Positions 23,301 through 31,364 are shown, counted from the stretch's first letter. The stretch: DNA of 64,000 bases from Flavobacterium sp. 140616W15 (GCF_003668995.1 NZ_CP033068.1:3968001-4032000); one strand, 5' to 3'. Numbers and translations are program-made. The notes: generated from the sequence alone by a model not told the origin.

Positions 23301-26300
23301 TTTTTCAGCAGATATACATCCATTATTATCTTGTACTTGATATTTATAAGGAATACCCGCTTTTAAGTTTTTATATAATGCAGTTGAAGAAAATCCTCCA
23401 CCATTAAAATTATATTTATATCCACCAGATCCTTGAGTTCCAGATAAAACTACTGAACCAGTAGATGCTCCATTACATAATGGATCATGAGGTTCTGCCC
23501 AAGCAATTGGATTAGAAATCGCGTCGATTGTTACTTGAATTTTTGTTTTACATGATTTTGAATCTGTAATCTCAAATGTATATAGTCCTGCCACACCACT
23601 TGTAAAAGTAAATACATTTCCTGTTACAGTAATTGATCCCGCATCAGGACCAGAAAATACTGTTACACTATACGGACCTTTTCCTCCATTTATTTCGCCT
23701 GTTATTGTTGCCTTTGATGAAGCTGGGGGAATTGCACAGCTTAATGTTTTAGTTACTTTAGCCAAAACAGTTAATTCAGGTTCAATAACCACTGCTTGTG
23801 TAGTAACATCACAATCATTAATATCAGTTACAGTTACAGTATAAGATCCTGGCTCAAGATCTTTAAATGAATAACTTCTTGCTGGGTCTGATATAGATGC
23901 TTGACCATTTAAACTATAATTAAAAGGACCTACTCCGCCAGTAACATTTACTACAAAACTTCCTTTATTAGCAGGTGTATAACAAATATTTGAACCTGTT
24001 GCAATAGTAGCATCAATAGCTGGTGGGCTTGTTACTGTTACTACTGCATTAACTTTGTTCGAACAAGAATTCTTATCGTATGCTTTGATTGTATAAGTAC
24101 CTAAATCTACATCTATAAAATCTGTATCGGTTTGCTTAGGTCTTAACTTAGTTGTTGCATCAGCGTTCCAAAGTTCAAATTGATACGCTGGAGTTCCTCC
24201 TTCTGCTGAAGCACGAATTATAGCTTTTTGTTTACAAGTTGCATTTTTAAGTACTTCGGCTCTTACAGTCAAGACTTCTGGTGCTTTTACTTCTCTTGTA
24301 AAAGGACGTCTACAACTATTAGCAGTTTCATCATATCTAACCCATATATCATAAACTGCGGCGCCGAGATCATTGCGAGTTACAGTACCAACTTTTGAAT
24401 TTATCCAAGGACCATTTTCTCCTGTCAATGAATAATCGAATCCACGTGTAGGGTTAAAATTTTGAGCAGTAATAGTAAATCCACCATCCTTGGAACCAAA
24501 ACATGTTACAGAATTAGCTGGTGTTACATCTGCAGAAAATGCTTTACTTCCATCAATTACAACCTCATAATCTATAATTGATCCACAGACTTCAGGAACT
24601 TGAAAAACTTTGATGTCATCAATAACAACATCATTACCGTTTGTATCCCTAACATTAGAACGAACAATAAATCGTAAAGACTTATTATTACCAGGATCTA
24701 GTGTAATTACAGATTTAGGGTAATGAACCCATTCGGTATTTGAAGCTGTTCTGTCAATTTTACCTGTAGCAAACCAAGATATTTCATCACCATTATCATC
24801 TACTAAGGCAATTCTTAAGTCAGGGTCAGCTTTTCCTGCACCAATCTTCATTAAGTTCATTGCATAAAAATCGAACATAATTGGTTGATTCGGAATAATA
24901 TCATTAATACGTTTTTCGTATAGAATTGTAGTTACTGGTATTGTATTTCCAATATTTACAACCAGAAACCTACCCTTTGGATCTACTCCGTTACTAGTGT
25001 GATCTTTTGGAAGCTTCCAAGACCAGTTTACGTGATCTGGATTTAATGCGCTTGTTACTGCGTAATCCCCATCATTCATATGCCAGTCTCCATTACAATA
25101 TGTAGCATTTTGACCTACTAATTGTCTTTCGAAACAGTAATAAAATGTATTTATACCAGGCGAAGTCGTCGACTCACCACTTCCAAAATCCTCATTTAAC
25201 AAGTTACTGTAACTTGGAACAGTCAATACTTTATACTCTACAGTAATGGTATGACGTCCTTTATCAACATTTAAGAAAACATTACTTTCAGGTGGGGTAT
25301 TAAGTTTCCCATCAATAGAATATATGTAACTATAGTTAACCCCAGGACTTCCTCCTTTTACAGTTACTGTACTTGTAGCAGATCCATCACAATTAAAAAC
25401 TGATTCTACCTTATCAATAGTTGGATCAGTTGGTTTTTCTCCTAAAGTTATTTCTGGCATTTTAAAAGTACAGCCTTTAGAATCCATAATAACTAAAGAG
25501 TATTTTCCTGGATTTACATAAAGTTCATTCTCATTTATAAAAGTGCCAGCTGCCCCTCCTTTAAAACTATACTTATATGGAGCAATTCCACCTACAGGAT
25601 TTGTAATTCTAACCAATCCTTGAATTTCTTTTCCAGGAAGTCCACATCCAGATAATTTAGCCACACCTGCTGATGCAGATAAGGCAGTTGAAGCCCCAAT
25701 TGTTATGATTTCCTTAGGATCATAGCAGTAATTATTATTATTTACTCCTGACTTTCTATATCTAACTATTACATCATAATTACCTGAATCTAGATTTGTG
25801 AGAGTGTTAACAGTAGAATAATTATTTCCGTTAAAACTATACTCTACGGTATAACTGTTAGAATTAGTAACATTTATGGTTATACTACCTTTCCCTCCAT
25901 TACAATCACCATCAACAGACTTAATCGCATATTCTGGTTTTGTTACTGAACTAACTTGTTCTGTTTTATCAATCGAACAACCGTTTACATCTACAATACG
26001 GACAGTATATTTACCTCCATTAACAATTATAATAGAGTTATTTGGATTTGATACGAAAGGACCGTCATTAATACTTACTGAATATATATAAGGATTAGCT
26101 CCTCCTTTTGGCGTCACCTTGATTGTACCCGTACTACAAGTTGTTGGTTTTGTAACGTTTAAAGTGGCCGTTAAAAGTCCTGGAGCATTATCAATAATAG
26201 CCGTTTTTACATCCTTCATACATGTCAAACCCTCTACTGAAGTTTCAACTGTATAAGTTCCTGAACTAAGATCTGAAAAAGTATATTCTGGATCTGCAGT

Positions 26301-27275
26301 TGGTCCATATGTACCTACTACTTTTGTGCCTTTTAAAAGTCTATAAAGATATTTCAAACCAACATCGTTAGTGATTACCTTTATATTTCCAGTTTCACCA
26401 TTACATTTAGGAGAATTAATTACGTTTTTTACTATAAAATTTTCTGTAGCAATAACAATGTTTGGAACTTTAAAATCACAAGAACCTGCAATTCCTTTTA
26501 ATCTAATAAATACATTGTAAGTTCCATCCTTTGTAACTTTAAGAACATTACTATCCTGCCAGTCAACAGGAGAAGTATCTTTAGTTAAACTATATTCATA
26601 ACCATTACCAAAACCTTTAACCGTAATTTTGCCATCGCTCTGACAAGATGTTCCGTACTTAACAATATTATTTTTAGCAACTGCACTAGCGTCTAGTGAG
26701 TTTTGATATACATTGAAATAAAATATATATGGAGTTCCTCCATTATCGACAATTCTTATTCTAAATTGTCCTGCAGTATCTGCTACATAGTCTATTGTAT
26801 TTGCTACTTGTTCCCAGCAAGAAGGTGAAGACTTTTCATTGGCACAATCCCCATTTGCCATAACTGGACAAGCTCCTCCAGGTTTAAATCTTTCCCAGAT
26901 AATAGATTTTGGATTTACTAATCCTGTCACAATCTCTCGAGTCTCAGTCTTACCACACAAAAATAATTTCGGTAGTTCATTTCCATCATTAGGACATATT
27001 GAAACTGTTCCTAAATAAGGTGCTTTTGCATATTTAATTACTGGATTGGTAAGAGGTGCTACGGCGCTTTTAGCATTCACAGTACTATTACTTAATGCTA
27101 AAAATTTTTGACTTAAAGGAAATCCTCCCATCATAAACATATCCGCTTTTACCTCATTATCATATTTCGGGGAATATGATACCAGATTTTGAGAATAAGA
27201 AATTATACTTTGAAGAAATATCAAAGCAAATAAGGCAATCTTTAAAATAGTAGGTTTTTTCATGGTATTTTTCAT
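11352..27275 (-). CDS. sprB: SprB, giant gliding adhesin with T9SS type-B sorting domain
   Basis: 5307 residues (F. johnsoniae SprB is about 6500). A signal peptide near residues 10-28 is followed by dozens of divergent 80-100-residue SprB/Ig-like repeats, each with a GGxGPYxYS strand, a GxYTVxVxDxNGC strand and usually a Cys before TxTGGTG. About residues 690-900 are different: a jelly-roll-like block (NEDFGSGES... VVIDDIKVFQVPEVCGS). The last about 85 residues are the gliding-motility C-terminal domain, with IPNHFTPNGDGINDTW, FDIFDRYGRVI and LPSGDYWYVL, which directs secretion by T9SS. SprB is carried along the cell by the motility motor and pulls cells over surfaces. Start at 27275 or 27263. 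The frame is intact over 15.9 kb. Confidence 0.95.
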   Translation of the reverse strand: MKNTMKKPTILKIALFALIFLQSIISYSQNLVSYSPKYDNEVKADMFMMGGFPLSQKFLALSNSTVNAKSAVAPLTNPVIKYAKAPYLGTVSICPNDGNELPKLFLCGKTETREIVTGLVNPKSIIWERFKPGGACPVMANGDCANEKSSPSCWEQVANTIDYVADTAGQFRIRIVDNGGTPYIFYFNVYQNSLDASAVAKNNIVKYGTSCQSDGKITVKGFGNGYEYSLTKDTSPVDWQDSNVLKVTKDGTYNVFIRLKGIAGSCDFKVPNIVIATENFIVKNVINSPKCNGETGNIKVITNDVGLKYLYRLLKGTKVVGTYGPTADPEYTFSDLSSGTYTVETSVEGLTCMKDVKTAIIDNAPGLLTATLNVTKPTTCSTGTIKVTPKGGANPYIYSVSINDGPFVSNPNNSIIIVNGGKYTVRIVDVNGCSIDKTEQVSSVTKPEYAIKSVDGDCNGGKGSITINVTNSNSYTVEYSFNGNNYSTVNTLTNLDSGNYDVIVRYRKSGVNNNNYCYDPKEIITIGASTALSASAGVAKLSGCGLPGKEIQGLVRITNPVGGIAPYKYSFKGGAAGTFINENELYVNPGKYSLVIMDSKGCTFKMPEITLGEKPTDPTIDKVESVFNCDGSATSTVTVKGGSPGVNYSYIYSIDGKLNTPPESNVFLNVDKGRHTITVEYKVLTVPSYSNLLNEDFGSGESTTSPGINTFYYCFERQLVGQNATYCNGDWHMNDGDYAVTSALNPDHVNWSWKLPKDHTSNGVDPKGRFLVVNIGNTIPVTTILYEKRINDIIPNQPIMFDFYAMNLMKIGAGKADPDLRIALVDDNGDEISWFATGKIDRTASNTEWVHYPKSVITLDPGNNKSLRFIVRSNVRDTNGNDVVIDDIKVFQVPEVCGSIIDYEVVIDGSKAFSADVTPANSVTCFGSKDGGFTITAQNFNPTRGFDYSLTGENGPWINSKVGTVTRNDLGAAVYDIWVRYDETANSCRRPFTREVKAPEVLTVRAEVLKNATCKQKAIIRASAEGGTPAYQFELWNADATTKLRPKQTDTDFIDVDLGTYTIKAYDKNSCSNKVNAVVTVTSPPAIDATIATGSNICYTPANKGSFVVNVTGGVGPFNYSLNGQASISDPARSYSFKDLEPGSYTVTVTDINDCDVTTQAVVIEPELTVLAKVTKTLSCAIPPASSKATITGEINGGKGPYSVTVFSGPDAGSITVTGNVFTFTSGVAGLYTFEITDSKSCKTKIQVTIDAISNPIAWAEPHDPLCNGASTGSVVLSGTQGSGGYKYNFNGGGFSSTALYKNLKAGIPYKYQVQDNNGCISAEKTFTLTEPILVEGSISATVIGCNGTNTVPAVVTVVGSKGSGAPYTYSFVNNTSYSNVNTYSTSVAGTVKAYVKDKNGCEIGPLSVVIAPQALLTGIDIVSDSGLSCPANTADVVIKAVGGVGPYEYKIILPTVSAGNSDGKFLGLTPGPYTFQAVDKYGCNFSIDYTVLSSPAIKVTGTVTSPIKCFGDKGEIQYVVSGTTRFSYNVVNSANVSVANNTDTTVLTINLNNLPTSTYTITVTDKVTKCTATYSLDLTQPVAAIVVGATASKINCKKGKSDITVSVTGGTLNYSYAVAKNTDPVPTVFGPSEVLTVDTNLGVDKNWIVYVKDANGCPGNFSIVIDSEELPTVSAVVNNQCIATGIGNVFTITATGTGLGPLKYSIDGVSFQTNKIFNVPAGTYTVTVEDKNGCRASAPAAIIVSPELKPLALVSKELDCSINPNAKITVNIIGGKGPFQYTVTKGAGIPSAPVTITNGPIILPVTAANAANYSFTITDANNCEKTVIADVKSISNPTVSVKTFKHPSCFGKSDGSVELQATGGSGGGYLYKFNGSVFTSTTFYPNLPAGEYTYEIIDGKGCPSNGTITLTAPTALEVTVDEVKFTCSTVNNKVAGTVTINVTTGTGTGPYEYSFNNGAYTDKNVLTLDDTGFDQPYTYVVRDAKGCNVPGNGILLKLNPPTIKDIQGTPITCLVDKSTVTITKNLNTGVGNLSYEITAPASEIGNVTGATSGEFTGLGVGTYSFKVTDENGCFATGTYKVDNVVKITVSGEKINDVICFNDNNGSIKFTVGNYTTTYSHELKDSLGNLVTTAGETISNGGKTITYTGLSNDLYTFNVTDDKTGCLASSTLKVVRPLALDLTAVGSKVFCNSYNSNITVTPSGGTPNYTYAAVVENGTEPTIYGANPIKVNTVNGTILRWDVYVKDGNNCISKKTIEIDKEDAPTVTATVVQCVAGATLFEVTASGSGVAPLLYSVDGTNFQTNPKFNLVAGTYTITVKDANKCIGISSPIIVNPALTAEAILTKDLTCSTPTAATITVKVAGGKGPYSYTVKIGTGGYGTTFTDITGNEFTYSATTTTGDSYQFLIKDSNTPTGCTIETGVIITNQVVMPTAVTSFENPTCNGYNDGSIKLGATGGLGAYEYSIDNGANFYNTNTFGNLVANTYYYVIRDKKGCEVSGEITLNNPAPIVPVIKINDISCNADDVPGSLEIISIAGGVAPFVYTLYNSSNTVLDKTAPTNTRSYHFPVDLKFGDYYVGIVDSKGCEYLSGKKRISTIPYLKFLPPSIIGGDCITKATVDLFLDPAFSSAPDYIYSIYGDPTSVSLKTSATTYSFTGLNFGQTYVFMVVDNNGCSSMVEVAIPAISLIAFTDVKTTNVTCLTTPITTNGRIDFTVSNYSSGVGQLLLEVLDQLTNLPIAAKTVAVSNPLVENFQNLAAGSYILRVTEVDGTKCSNSMPFEISQPTNVVTSAVTGRVNANCDNPAQVTLTTTGGTGPYTYAVAVAPKTPTDFNTGNNVLELSPGIGKTDLNWNIIVKDSRGCTFALSTIITLDPSPEIRLDATNCANEGAFEITVNEVIAGMGSYKLSVDGGAFFPIISLPYTVKGLNSGKHDIILEDANGCKDTKSIILYKKLTVNPEIKKEIDCTTTPSAVITLNVLDGKGPFRYELSINNDPFSTFSAPFAGPSIDVIASIPGTYEFRVTDDNSCTNLGSIVVEDKVTPDFTSTSTDETCITSDDGTITVTPSAGVGPFTYSINGGGFQTSNEFKNLVAGTYDIMIKDSKECLSSVKKETIDEPLELTALSTITASLNCTTANAPTKAVITITASGGTKPYYYSFNGGTSYSEENKFESYAGIKFDVLVKDANGCKFTLVDGVDIAELTPPTALSFKTTALVTCAQKATVEIIGHTGGTGPNFEYETLAPSPVIVPKQTSTTFPNLTPGDYIFQITDEKGCTYQESYKVENVVNITVIGKTESNVACNEAPAVNNGSVSFTVANFKGAYGYNISPAVPLANISVTKNAGNDVIKVIQLGKGTYTISIVDGVTNCGATASAEVKEPLVPLAITIKSNINGNCTRGSIVTVEATGGTGIYEYAFVSTGGTVVYKSDAIAILDYTKTWIAYVKDANGCTAQIPVPVAQDPLPTINPITGICYTGAPISVTLTGTVAPGSGTPEFNIGNGWTPNPVFELNAPAKYIFSIRDGYGCIAATTYEYELKQELLLEANLLQDLTCGDIAKIDLIVTQGTGTYSPIEFSMDNQPYAVATIPFTTNTPGTYTFRVKDDATCEVVSVPVIVTPLTSPTFTYTKKDISCFGISNGSFVITPAAGVGPYQVSIDGGVLYDIKGKYEFTSLAKGKYVVFIKDSKNCTYSEEINIVEPSQLVVTPVVTPFGCSATNAPVDAVVTLNATFGTTPYSYSFDNGVSFSDIKNSISVSSSKTIKYVVIDKNGCRIPGEVLVPVYNPPTDMNIEYTPIYCNTLSGKSTVTVTSVTGPPVGTAYTYEIISPVGVAPSNNTGVFLDLLPNTYQIKVTDDASKCYKISSVEVKKASEISVVEQSLTDVLCNGDSTGSVSFTISNYITATKYSYTLVPNPLGLVPIPVGDLVTYTGLSKGRYTFTVTDDISGCNDKIVDFLIDEPINPLSFTSTASKINCNKDTALITVTATGGTSDYKYAVVPVGTLAPTVFFDNKVLEVDTNNGTVMSWQVYVVDKNGCPVDGLQEIELDLKPANITVNAFSHCADEVTKKYTFVVTATGVNPLTYSIGGGFNSDGIFVVDNPGKYDVIVKDGNGCETIATALVDILPALNLEYKIVKEPSCDEGDGEIFVKGLGGSSNYTYVLDNNGFLFSGAMHTFKNVSSGDHTIKVTDDVTGCSYVVSFKILRATPVDFNVDSSKKVSCFGASDGKIIVLLKGINDNPVYKYKLDGTTKGSTVIGDVNLPAQDKNFFENLKPGDYTITVISGRGCKKAEFVRIAEPDIIVVSKPVIEDYGCTLLNIADHASVTINTVTGGSGKYTYQFFRDGAEVQNGPLNVYIETDFLGGNYVVKVFDENGCSGTSIDDDVRPFISLDKIIIDKIAITCVKNEDIKVTVKTTGGVPANLVYTITGTGTTVFYEDNNDGNFTNLPVGSYLISVKNIDTGCVIEDSYFVNHPNTFDLVSSNVTNVKCFGSADGSVDLTLVDNIDPNDAGEFKYDIIDVETGSIVKSGDSRVDGTVTISGLLAGTYKVIAKLKGPSECDVETNFTISQPASKLEINPISYLITCNPGNDGKIFVTASGGWPGEYEYALAGPVNHAFSDKFEFTGLTEGTYIVSVRDSKGCIVDKTIKLDEPKPINVTALADANVLTCFGDTNGIIRVTAVTGGEGSNYSYILNNLSVVPTVSTDAQTDPVFMGLSAGKYSVTIVDGINCSATTAEIEITQATEVVPELVLESRVTCLTQATLTLSATGGTGPYEYSTDKTFATIDGVFINSSTFPVAIGNHQYYVRDVNQCVSYISNNVTVNPITPLSLILDLDNALVYCKGEASAAIDATAVGGLGNYIYTLLNGAGVEVRPAQTDGYFDNLPAGSYIVRVNSEDCDYDTPAVITINEPNTKLTVSYQKTDVSCNGGNDGKIVITASGGTGVIKYAISPNLGQFDDKFEFDRLEAGTYTIIVQDEAGCLGDGPLTITIDQPNILGAKVIGPIIQQICEGVADGAFSIEIFGGTPPYSVSLDKENGVYEPVSGTQHDFNNIVGGKHKVYIKDASCLTYLEVIMDNAVKLDPVVVINTDCVSNVAANFVTITVHESNTRLTDVDYSLDGADFQPSNVFPNVAPGKHVVIARHLNGCTEPTAEFTIEDVQPLTLTLADGGLNEIVATATGGGGEYQYTLDGEPYGSVNKFIIYKSGTYTVTVTDKNGCTATATRYFEYIDVCIPNHFTPNGDGINDTWAPGCTVNYKDLTFDIFDRYGRVICKYRLGQKWDGRYNGNELPSGDYWYVLKLNDKKDDREFVGHFTLYR

Positions 27276-27415
27276 TTAATAACTTGCAACATTTTTCTAA
27301 TGGGGCATCAGAAAAACATTGCAAAGGGCACTCTAAAATATTTATTCAGGGACATAATCTTCTAAAAACAGAAGCCTCTTTACCTGCTTATTCTTATAAT
27401 TTTATACAATAATTT

Positions 27416-30400
27416 TTATTCGTTTTCGATTTTCACAATAGACATTTTTCCGTTGTATGGCTTACTACCTTTTGTTTCTAAAGCTTTACTTGCTTCTTGC
27501 AAATCATCATACTTATCGTAATAGATATAATATTTACTAGAACTCACATTATAAAAGAAATTAATATTCGATTGACCTGCTGAAACTGCTTTGGTCAAAA
27601 ATTGATTTCTTTTATCTGTACTGCTGTGAACTGCTATAATTAAGTAATAACCACTTTCAGCATTTTTAACGTTCTTGATAATTTGCATGTTCGACTGCTC
27701 GTCTCCAAAATCAAAATCATTTGCCGTTAATGCAGTACTACTTAGTTTTGTTGTTTCTTTTATACGTTTTAAAGTAGCAACATCTTGTTGGTAACGCCCT
27801 TGGTCATTCTCAAAAGCTGCACGCTTAATTCTACGTTTTCTCTCTATTTCTGTTTCGAGTTTAATATTTTCTAAACTTGCTATTAAATCAGCGTTATCTC
27901 TTTCGGCTTTTAATTGTTCGGCTTTTAAAGCCTCAATTTTGGCTAAGTAACTTTTGTTAAGCGCATCATTTTTATTTGGCACTTTTTTAAGTCTCTCATT
28001 GTACAAACTTGTAAGCCTAGCAAGCGCATCTTTTTGTTCTCTATTAACTTGTGCTATTTGCATTTTTAATGCTTCTAGCTCGCTATTTTCAGACGCTACG
28101 CTTTTAAATGGTTTCGGCTCTTTATATATTCCTTTTTCACTTAAATCATTTTCTTCTCTAATATCATTAAGATCTTTTTGTTTTTTAGCAACTGTTGCAG
28201 TCAATTGATTTAACAAGTCTGTTTGTATTTTATTTGAACTATCAAACATAGTTGTTAAATTATCAATTGATTTAGCAGTTTCATCTTTGGCTGCGTTAGC
28301 AGCGGCATTAGCTGCTACAAGTGCATCTGCAGCTTGTTTCTCTTTTAGTGCTGCATCTTGAGCAAGTTTAGCCTGAAGCGCATCGGCATCAGCTTTTGCT
28401 TTTGAATCAGCTTCTAATTTTGCTTTTGCATCGGCATCGGCTTTCGCTTTAGCATCGGCAGCTAACTTAACTTGTAAAGCTATCGCATCAGCTTTCGCTT
28501 TGGCATCAGCGGCTAGTTTTGCATCTGCATCTGCTTTGGCTTTTACTTTGGCTTCGGCCGCAAGTGCATCAGCATCTGCTTTGGCTTTGGCGTCTGCCGC
28601 TAATTTAGCTTTAGCTTCTGCATCTGCTTTAGCTTTTGCATCTGCAGTTTCTTTAGCCAATAATGCAGCCGCGGCAACTTTAGCTTTGGCATCAACCGCT
28701 AATTTTGCTTGTAACGCAAGTGCATCAGCTTTTGCTTTAAGTTTTGCCTCAGCAGCCAATTTTGCTTGTAAAGCATCTGATTCTGCCTTCGCTTTTGCAT
28801 CGGCTTCAATTATTGCTTTCAATTCTGCGGCTTCAGCTTTAGCTTTCGTCTCTGCTTTTATTTTAGCATCCGCATCTAATTTTGCCTGAATTGCATCGGC
28901 ATCAGCTTTTGCTTTAGCATCAGCAACTAATTTTGCTTGAAGTGCATCAGCGTCAGCTTTAGCTTTCGCATCTGCTATTAATTTTATTTTAAGTGCTTCC
29001 GCGGCATCAGCTTTGGCTTTGGCATCTGCATCTAGTTTAGCTTGTAAAGCAGTTGCATCTACTTTAACTTTTGCATCTGCTTCTAATTTTGCTTTCATTG
29101 CTTCAACTGCATCGGCTTTTGCTTTTGCATCAGCGGCTAACTTTGCTTGAAGTGCATCTGCATCTGCTTTAACTTTAGCATCTGCGGCTAACTTAGCTTG
29201 AAGTACAGCTGCGTCAGCTTTCGCTTTAGCATCAGCAGCTAACTTAGCTTGAAGTGCATCTGCGTCAGCTTTCGCTTTGGCATCGGCTGCTAACTTAACT
29301 TGAAGTGCATCTGCATCTGCTTTAACTTTAGCATCTGCAGCAAGCTTAATTTTAAGTGCTTCTGCGGCATCGGCTTTCGCTTTGGCATCGGCTACTAACT
29401 TGGCTTGAAGCGCATCAGCATCTGCCTTTGCTTTTGAATCTGCGGCAAGCTTAATTTTAAGTGCTTCTGCGGCATCGGCTTTCGCTTTGGCATCGGCTAC
29501 TAACTTAGCTTGAAGTGCATCAGCATCTGCTTTTGCTTTTGAATCTGCAGCAAGCTTAATTTTAAGTGCTTCTGCGGCATCGGCTTTCGCTTTAGCATCG
29601 GCTGCTAACTTAGCTTGAAGCGCATCTGCATCTGCTTTTGCTTTTGAATCTGCAGCAAGCTTAATTTTAAGTGCTTCTGCGGCATCGGCTTTCGCTTTGG
29701 CATCCGCTGCTAACTTAGCTTTAAGTACATCGGCGTCAGCTTTCGCTTTGGCATCGGCTGCTAATTTTGCTTGTTGCGCTGTGGCATCAACTTTAGTTTT
29801 TCCATCCGATGAAAGCTCTTTTGCTTTAAGCGCTTCTGCATCTGCTTTAGACTTTCCTGCTTCTAATCTAGCTTGTGCGGCTGCATCAGCTTTCGCTTTA
29901 GCATCGGCTGCTAATTTTTCTCTATTAGTATCAGCATTGGCTTTAGATTCATTTGCTTTTAATTTAGCTTGTGCAACTGCATCTGCTCTAGCCTTAGTAT
30001 CTGCAGCAAGTTTAGCTCTAACTGCTTCAGCTTTGGCTTTAGCTTCAGCCGCTCTTGATTGAACTACTTCTAATCGTGCTTGTGCTTCAGCATTAGCTTT
30101 GGCTCTATTATCAGCGGCCAATTTAGTTCTTGCTTCAGCGTCAGCTTTAACTTTAGCTTGAGCATCTAATCTTGCTTGCATTACAGTAGCATCTGCTTTC
30201 GCTTTTGCATCAGCAGCTAATTTTATTTTCTCTTCAGCATCTGCTTTAAGTTTGGCTTGAGCCTCTAACCTTGCCTGAATTGCAGCAGCATCAACTTTTG
30301 CTTTTTCTTCTGCAGCAAGTTTAGCTTTTTCGGCTCCATCAGTTTTTACTGCTGGACTTGTAACCTTAGCTGGTGTAACTTTTTTAACCTCAGTAGGTGT

Positions 30401-31363
30401 AATAAGCGCTCCCTCGTCCTCTTCATTATCGCCATAATAATAACTTTTACTTTTAAATTTATAAGCAATAACAAATTCATGAGAAGCTCCAAAATTGGAA
30501 AAGTTACCCGTTCCTTTTTCGTAATTATATTCAATAGCAATTTTTGGTGTTACATTAACACCAAATCCTGCTGACATTCCGTATAATGTATTGTAACCTG
30601 CTTGCGCCCAAAATCCTTTTGGAATAGAGATCATAGCCAATCCAGAAATTACAGTTTTGTCTTTCTTAAATTCTGATTTTACAAGCCCCGAAAATTTACT
30701 TCTGTCAAAAAAACCAAAAGCATCAATATACCCCGTATACATAAGATGTGCCTCAACAGCTTGTTCTGGATTATCTTTCACCATTTCGGAAGTGGCAAAA
30801 TTATACAGCAATAGGTTGTTTACAGACAATCCTACGTCCAAAAAGGCATTTCCGTAGTTAACCCCTGGATTTATCGTAAGCATTGAATTAGAAGGGATAT
30901 TATCAATGTTAAGATTCGAATCATTTGAAATAATCTTTCCTTGATCAAGTCCACTTTTATAAAACCCAACATTGGCTCCAAAAGTCAAGTTGCTATCTTC
31001 TTGAAGCATTACATTGTGAGCAAAGTTTCCTACAATTCCGAAAGTGGTCATAAGACCATAATTTTGCTGGAACAAACCAACTCCTATTCCTTGATTTTCA
31101 CTAAATCTTCCTGAATAACTAAATAAATAAGTTTGCGGAGCATTATCAAATTGTACCCATTGACGCTTGTTATAAAAACTCGCATAAGTGTTTTGTTCTC
31201 TAACAAAACTGAAAGCAGGGTTAATTATATATCTATTAAATTTTAATGAATTTCTGATAGGTATAGAAAATGGAACAACTCCATCCCCTTTGACATTGTC
31301 TTGAGAATAGAGTACTTGTGTTGAGCCGTAAAGAAAAGTAATGAATAGTAAAATTTTCTTCAT
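27416..31363 (-). CDS. sprD: SprD, PorP/SprF-like barrel fused to a long Ala/Lys-rich helical region
   Basis: 1315 residues. A signal peptide and a PorP/SprF-type barrel (about 20-320, beginning VPFSIPIRNSLKFNRYIINPAFSF) come first. Residues about 344-1020 are a low-complexity AKADADALQAKLAADAK repeat predicted to be one long helix or coiled coil. A second coiled coil follows to about 1200, and the C-terminal about 90 residues (YYLIIAVHSSTDKRNQF ... YYIYYDKYDD) look SPOR-like, so may touch peptidoglycan. The order matches sprD of F. johnsoniae, needed for effective SprB-dependent gliding. It starts 1 nt after the sprC stop. The frame survives heavy internal repetition. Confidence 0.85.
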   Translation of the reverse strand: MKKILLFITFLYGSTQVLYSQDNVKGDGVVPFSIPIRNSLKFNRYIINPAFSFVREQNTYASFYNKRQWVQFDNAPQTYLFSYSGRFSENQGIGVGLFQQNYGLMTTFGIVGNFAHNVMLQEDSNLTFGANVGFYKSGLDQGKIISNDSNLNIDNIPSNSMLTINPGVNYGNAFLDVGLSVNNLLLYNFATSEMVKDNPEQAVEAHLMYTGYIDAFGFFDRSKFSGLVKSEFKKDKTVISGLAMISIPKGFWAQAGYNTLYGMSAGFGVNVTPKIAIEYNYEKGTGNFSNFGASHEFVIAYKFKSKSYYYGDNEEDEGALITPTEVKKVTPAKVTSPAVKTDGAEKAKLAAEEKAKVDAAAIQARLEAQAKLKADAEEKIKLAADAKAKADATVMQARLDAQAKVKADAEARTKLAADNRAKANAEAQARLEVVQSRAAEAKAKAEAVRAKLAADTKARADAVAQAKLKANESKANADTNREKLAADAKAKADAAAQARLEAGKSKADAEALKAKELSSDGKTKVDATAQQAKLAADAKAKADADVLKAKLAADAKAKADAAEALKIKLAADSKAKADADALQAKLAADAKAKADAAEALKIKLAADSKAKADADALQAKLVADAKAKADAAEALKIKLAADSKAKADADALQAKLVADAKAKADAAEALKIKLAADAKVKADADALQVKLAADAKAKADADALQAKLAADAKAKADAAVLQAKLAADAKVKADADALQAKLAADAKAKADAVEAMKAKLEADAKVKVDATALQAKLDADAKAKADAAEALKIKLIADAKAKADADALQAKLVADAKAKADADAIQAKLDADAKIKAETKAKAEAAELKAIIEADAKAKAESDALQAKLAAEAKLKAKADALALQAKLAVDAKAKVAAAALLAKETADAKAKADAEAKAKLAADAKAKADADALAAEAKVKAKADADAKLAADAKAKADAIALQVKLAADAKAKADADAKAKLEADSKAKADADALQAKLAQDAALKEKQAADALVAANAAANAAKDETAKSIDNLTTMFDSSNKIQTDLLNQLTATVAKKQKDLNDIREENDLSEKGIYKEPKPFKSVASENSELEALKMQIAQVNREQKDALARLTSLYNERLKKVPNKNDALNKSYLAKIEALKAEQLKAERDNADLIASLENIKLETEIERKRRIKRAAFENDQGRYQQDVATLKRIKETTKLSSTALTANDFDFGDEQSNMQIIKNVKNAESGYYLIIAVHSSTDKRNQFLTKAVSAGQSNINFFYNVSSSKYYIYYDKYDDLQEASKALETKGSKPYNGKMSIVKIENE
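29344..29763 (-). repeat. Four near-identical 105-bp tandem repeats inside sprD
   Basis: The segment beginning GCTTAATTTTAAGTGCTTC recurs at 29344, 29449, 29554 and 29659, exactly 105 bp apart, with few differences. Each unit encodes 35 residues (AEALKIKLAADSKAKADADA and the next 15). More diverged units flank the block on both sides (about 28330-30330). Exact multiples of 3 mean copy-number change would lengthen or shorten the helix without breaking the frame. Confidence 0.85.
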
Positions 31364-31364
31364 A

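Noticed and set aside
28500..30062. Two plus-strand open frames (28500-28889, 29697-30062) encoding Ala/Ser-rich hydrophobic peptides
   Set aside because: They are the antisense reading of the Ala/Lys repeats of sprD; the composition follows from the repeat, and there is no start context or family.
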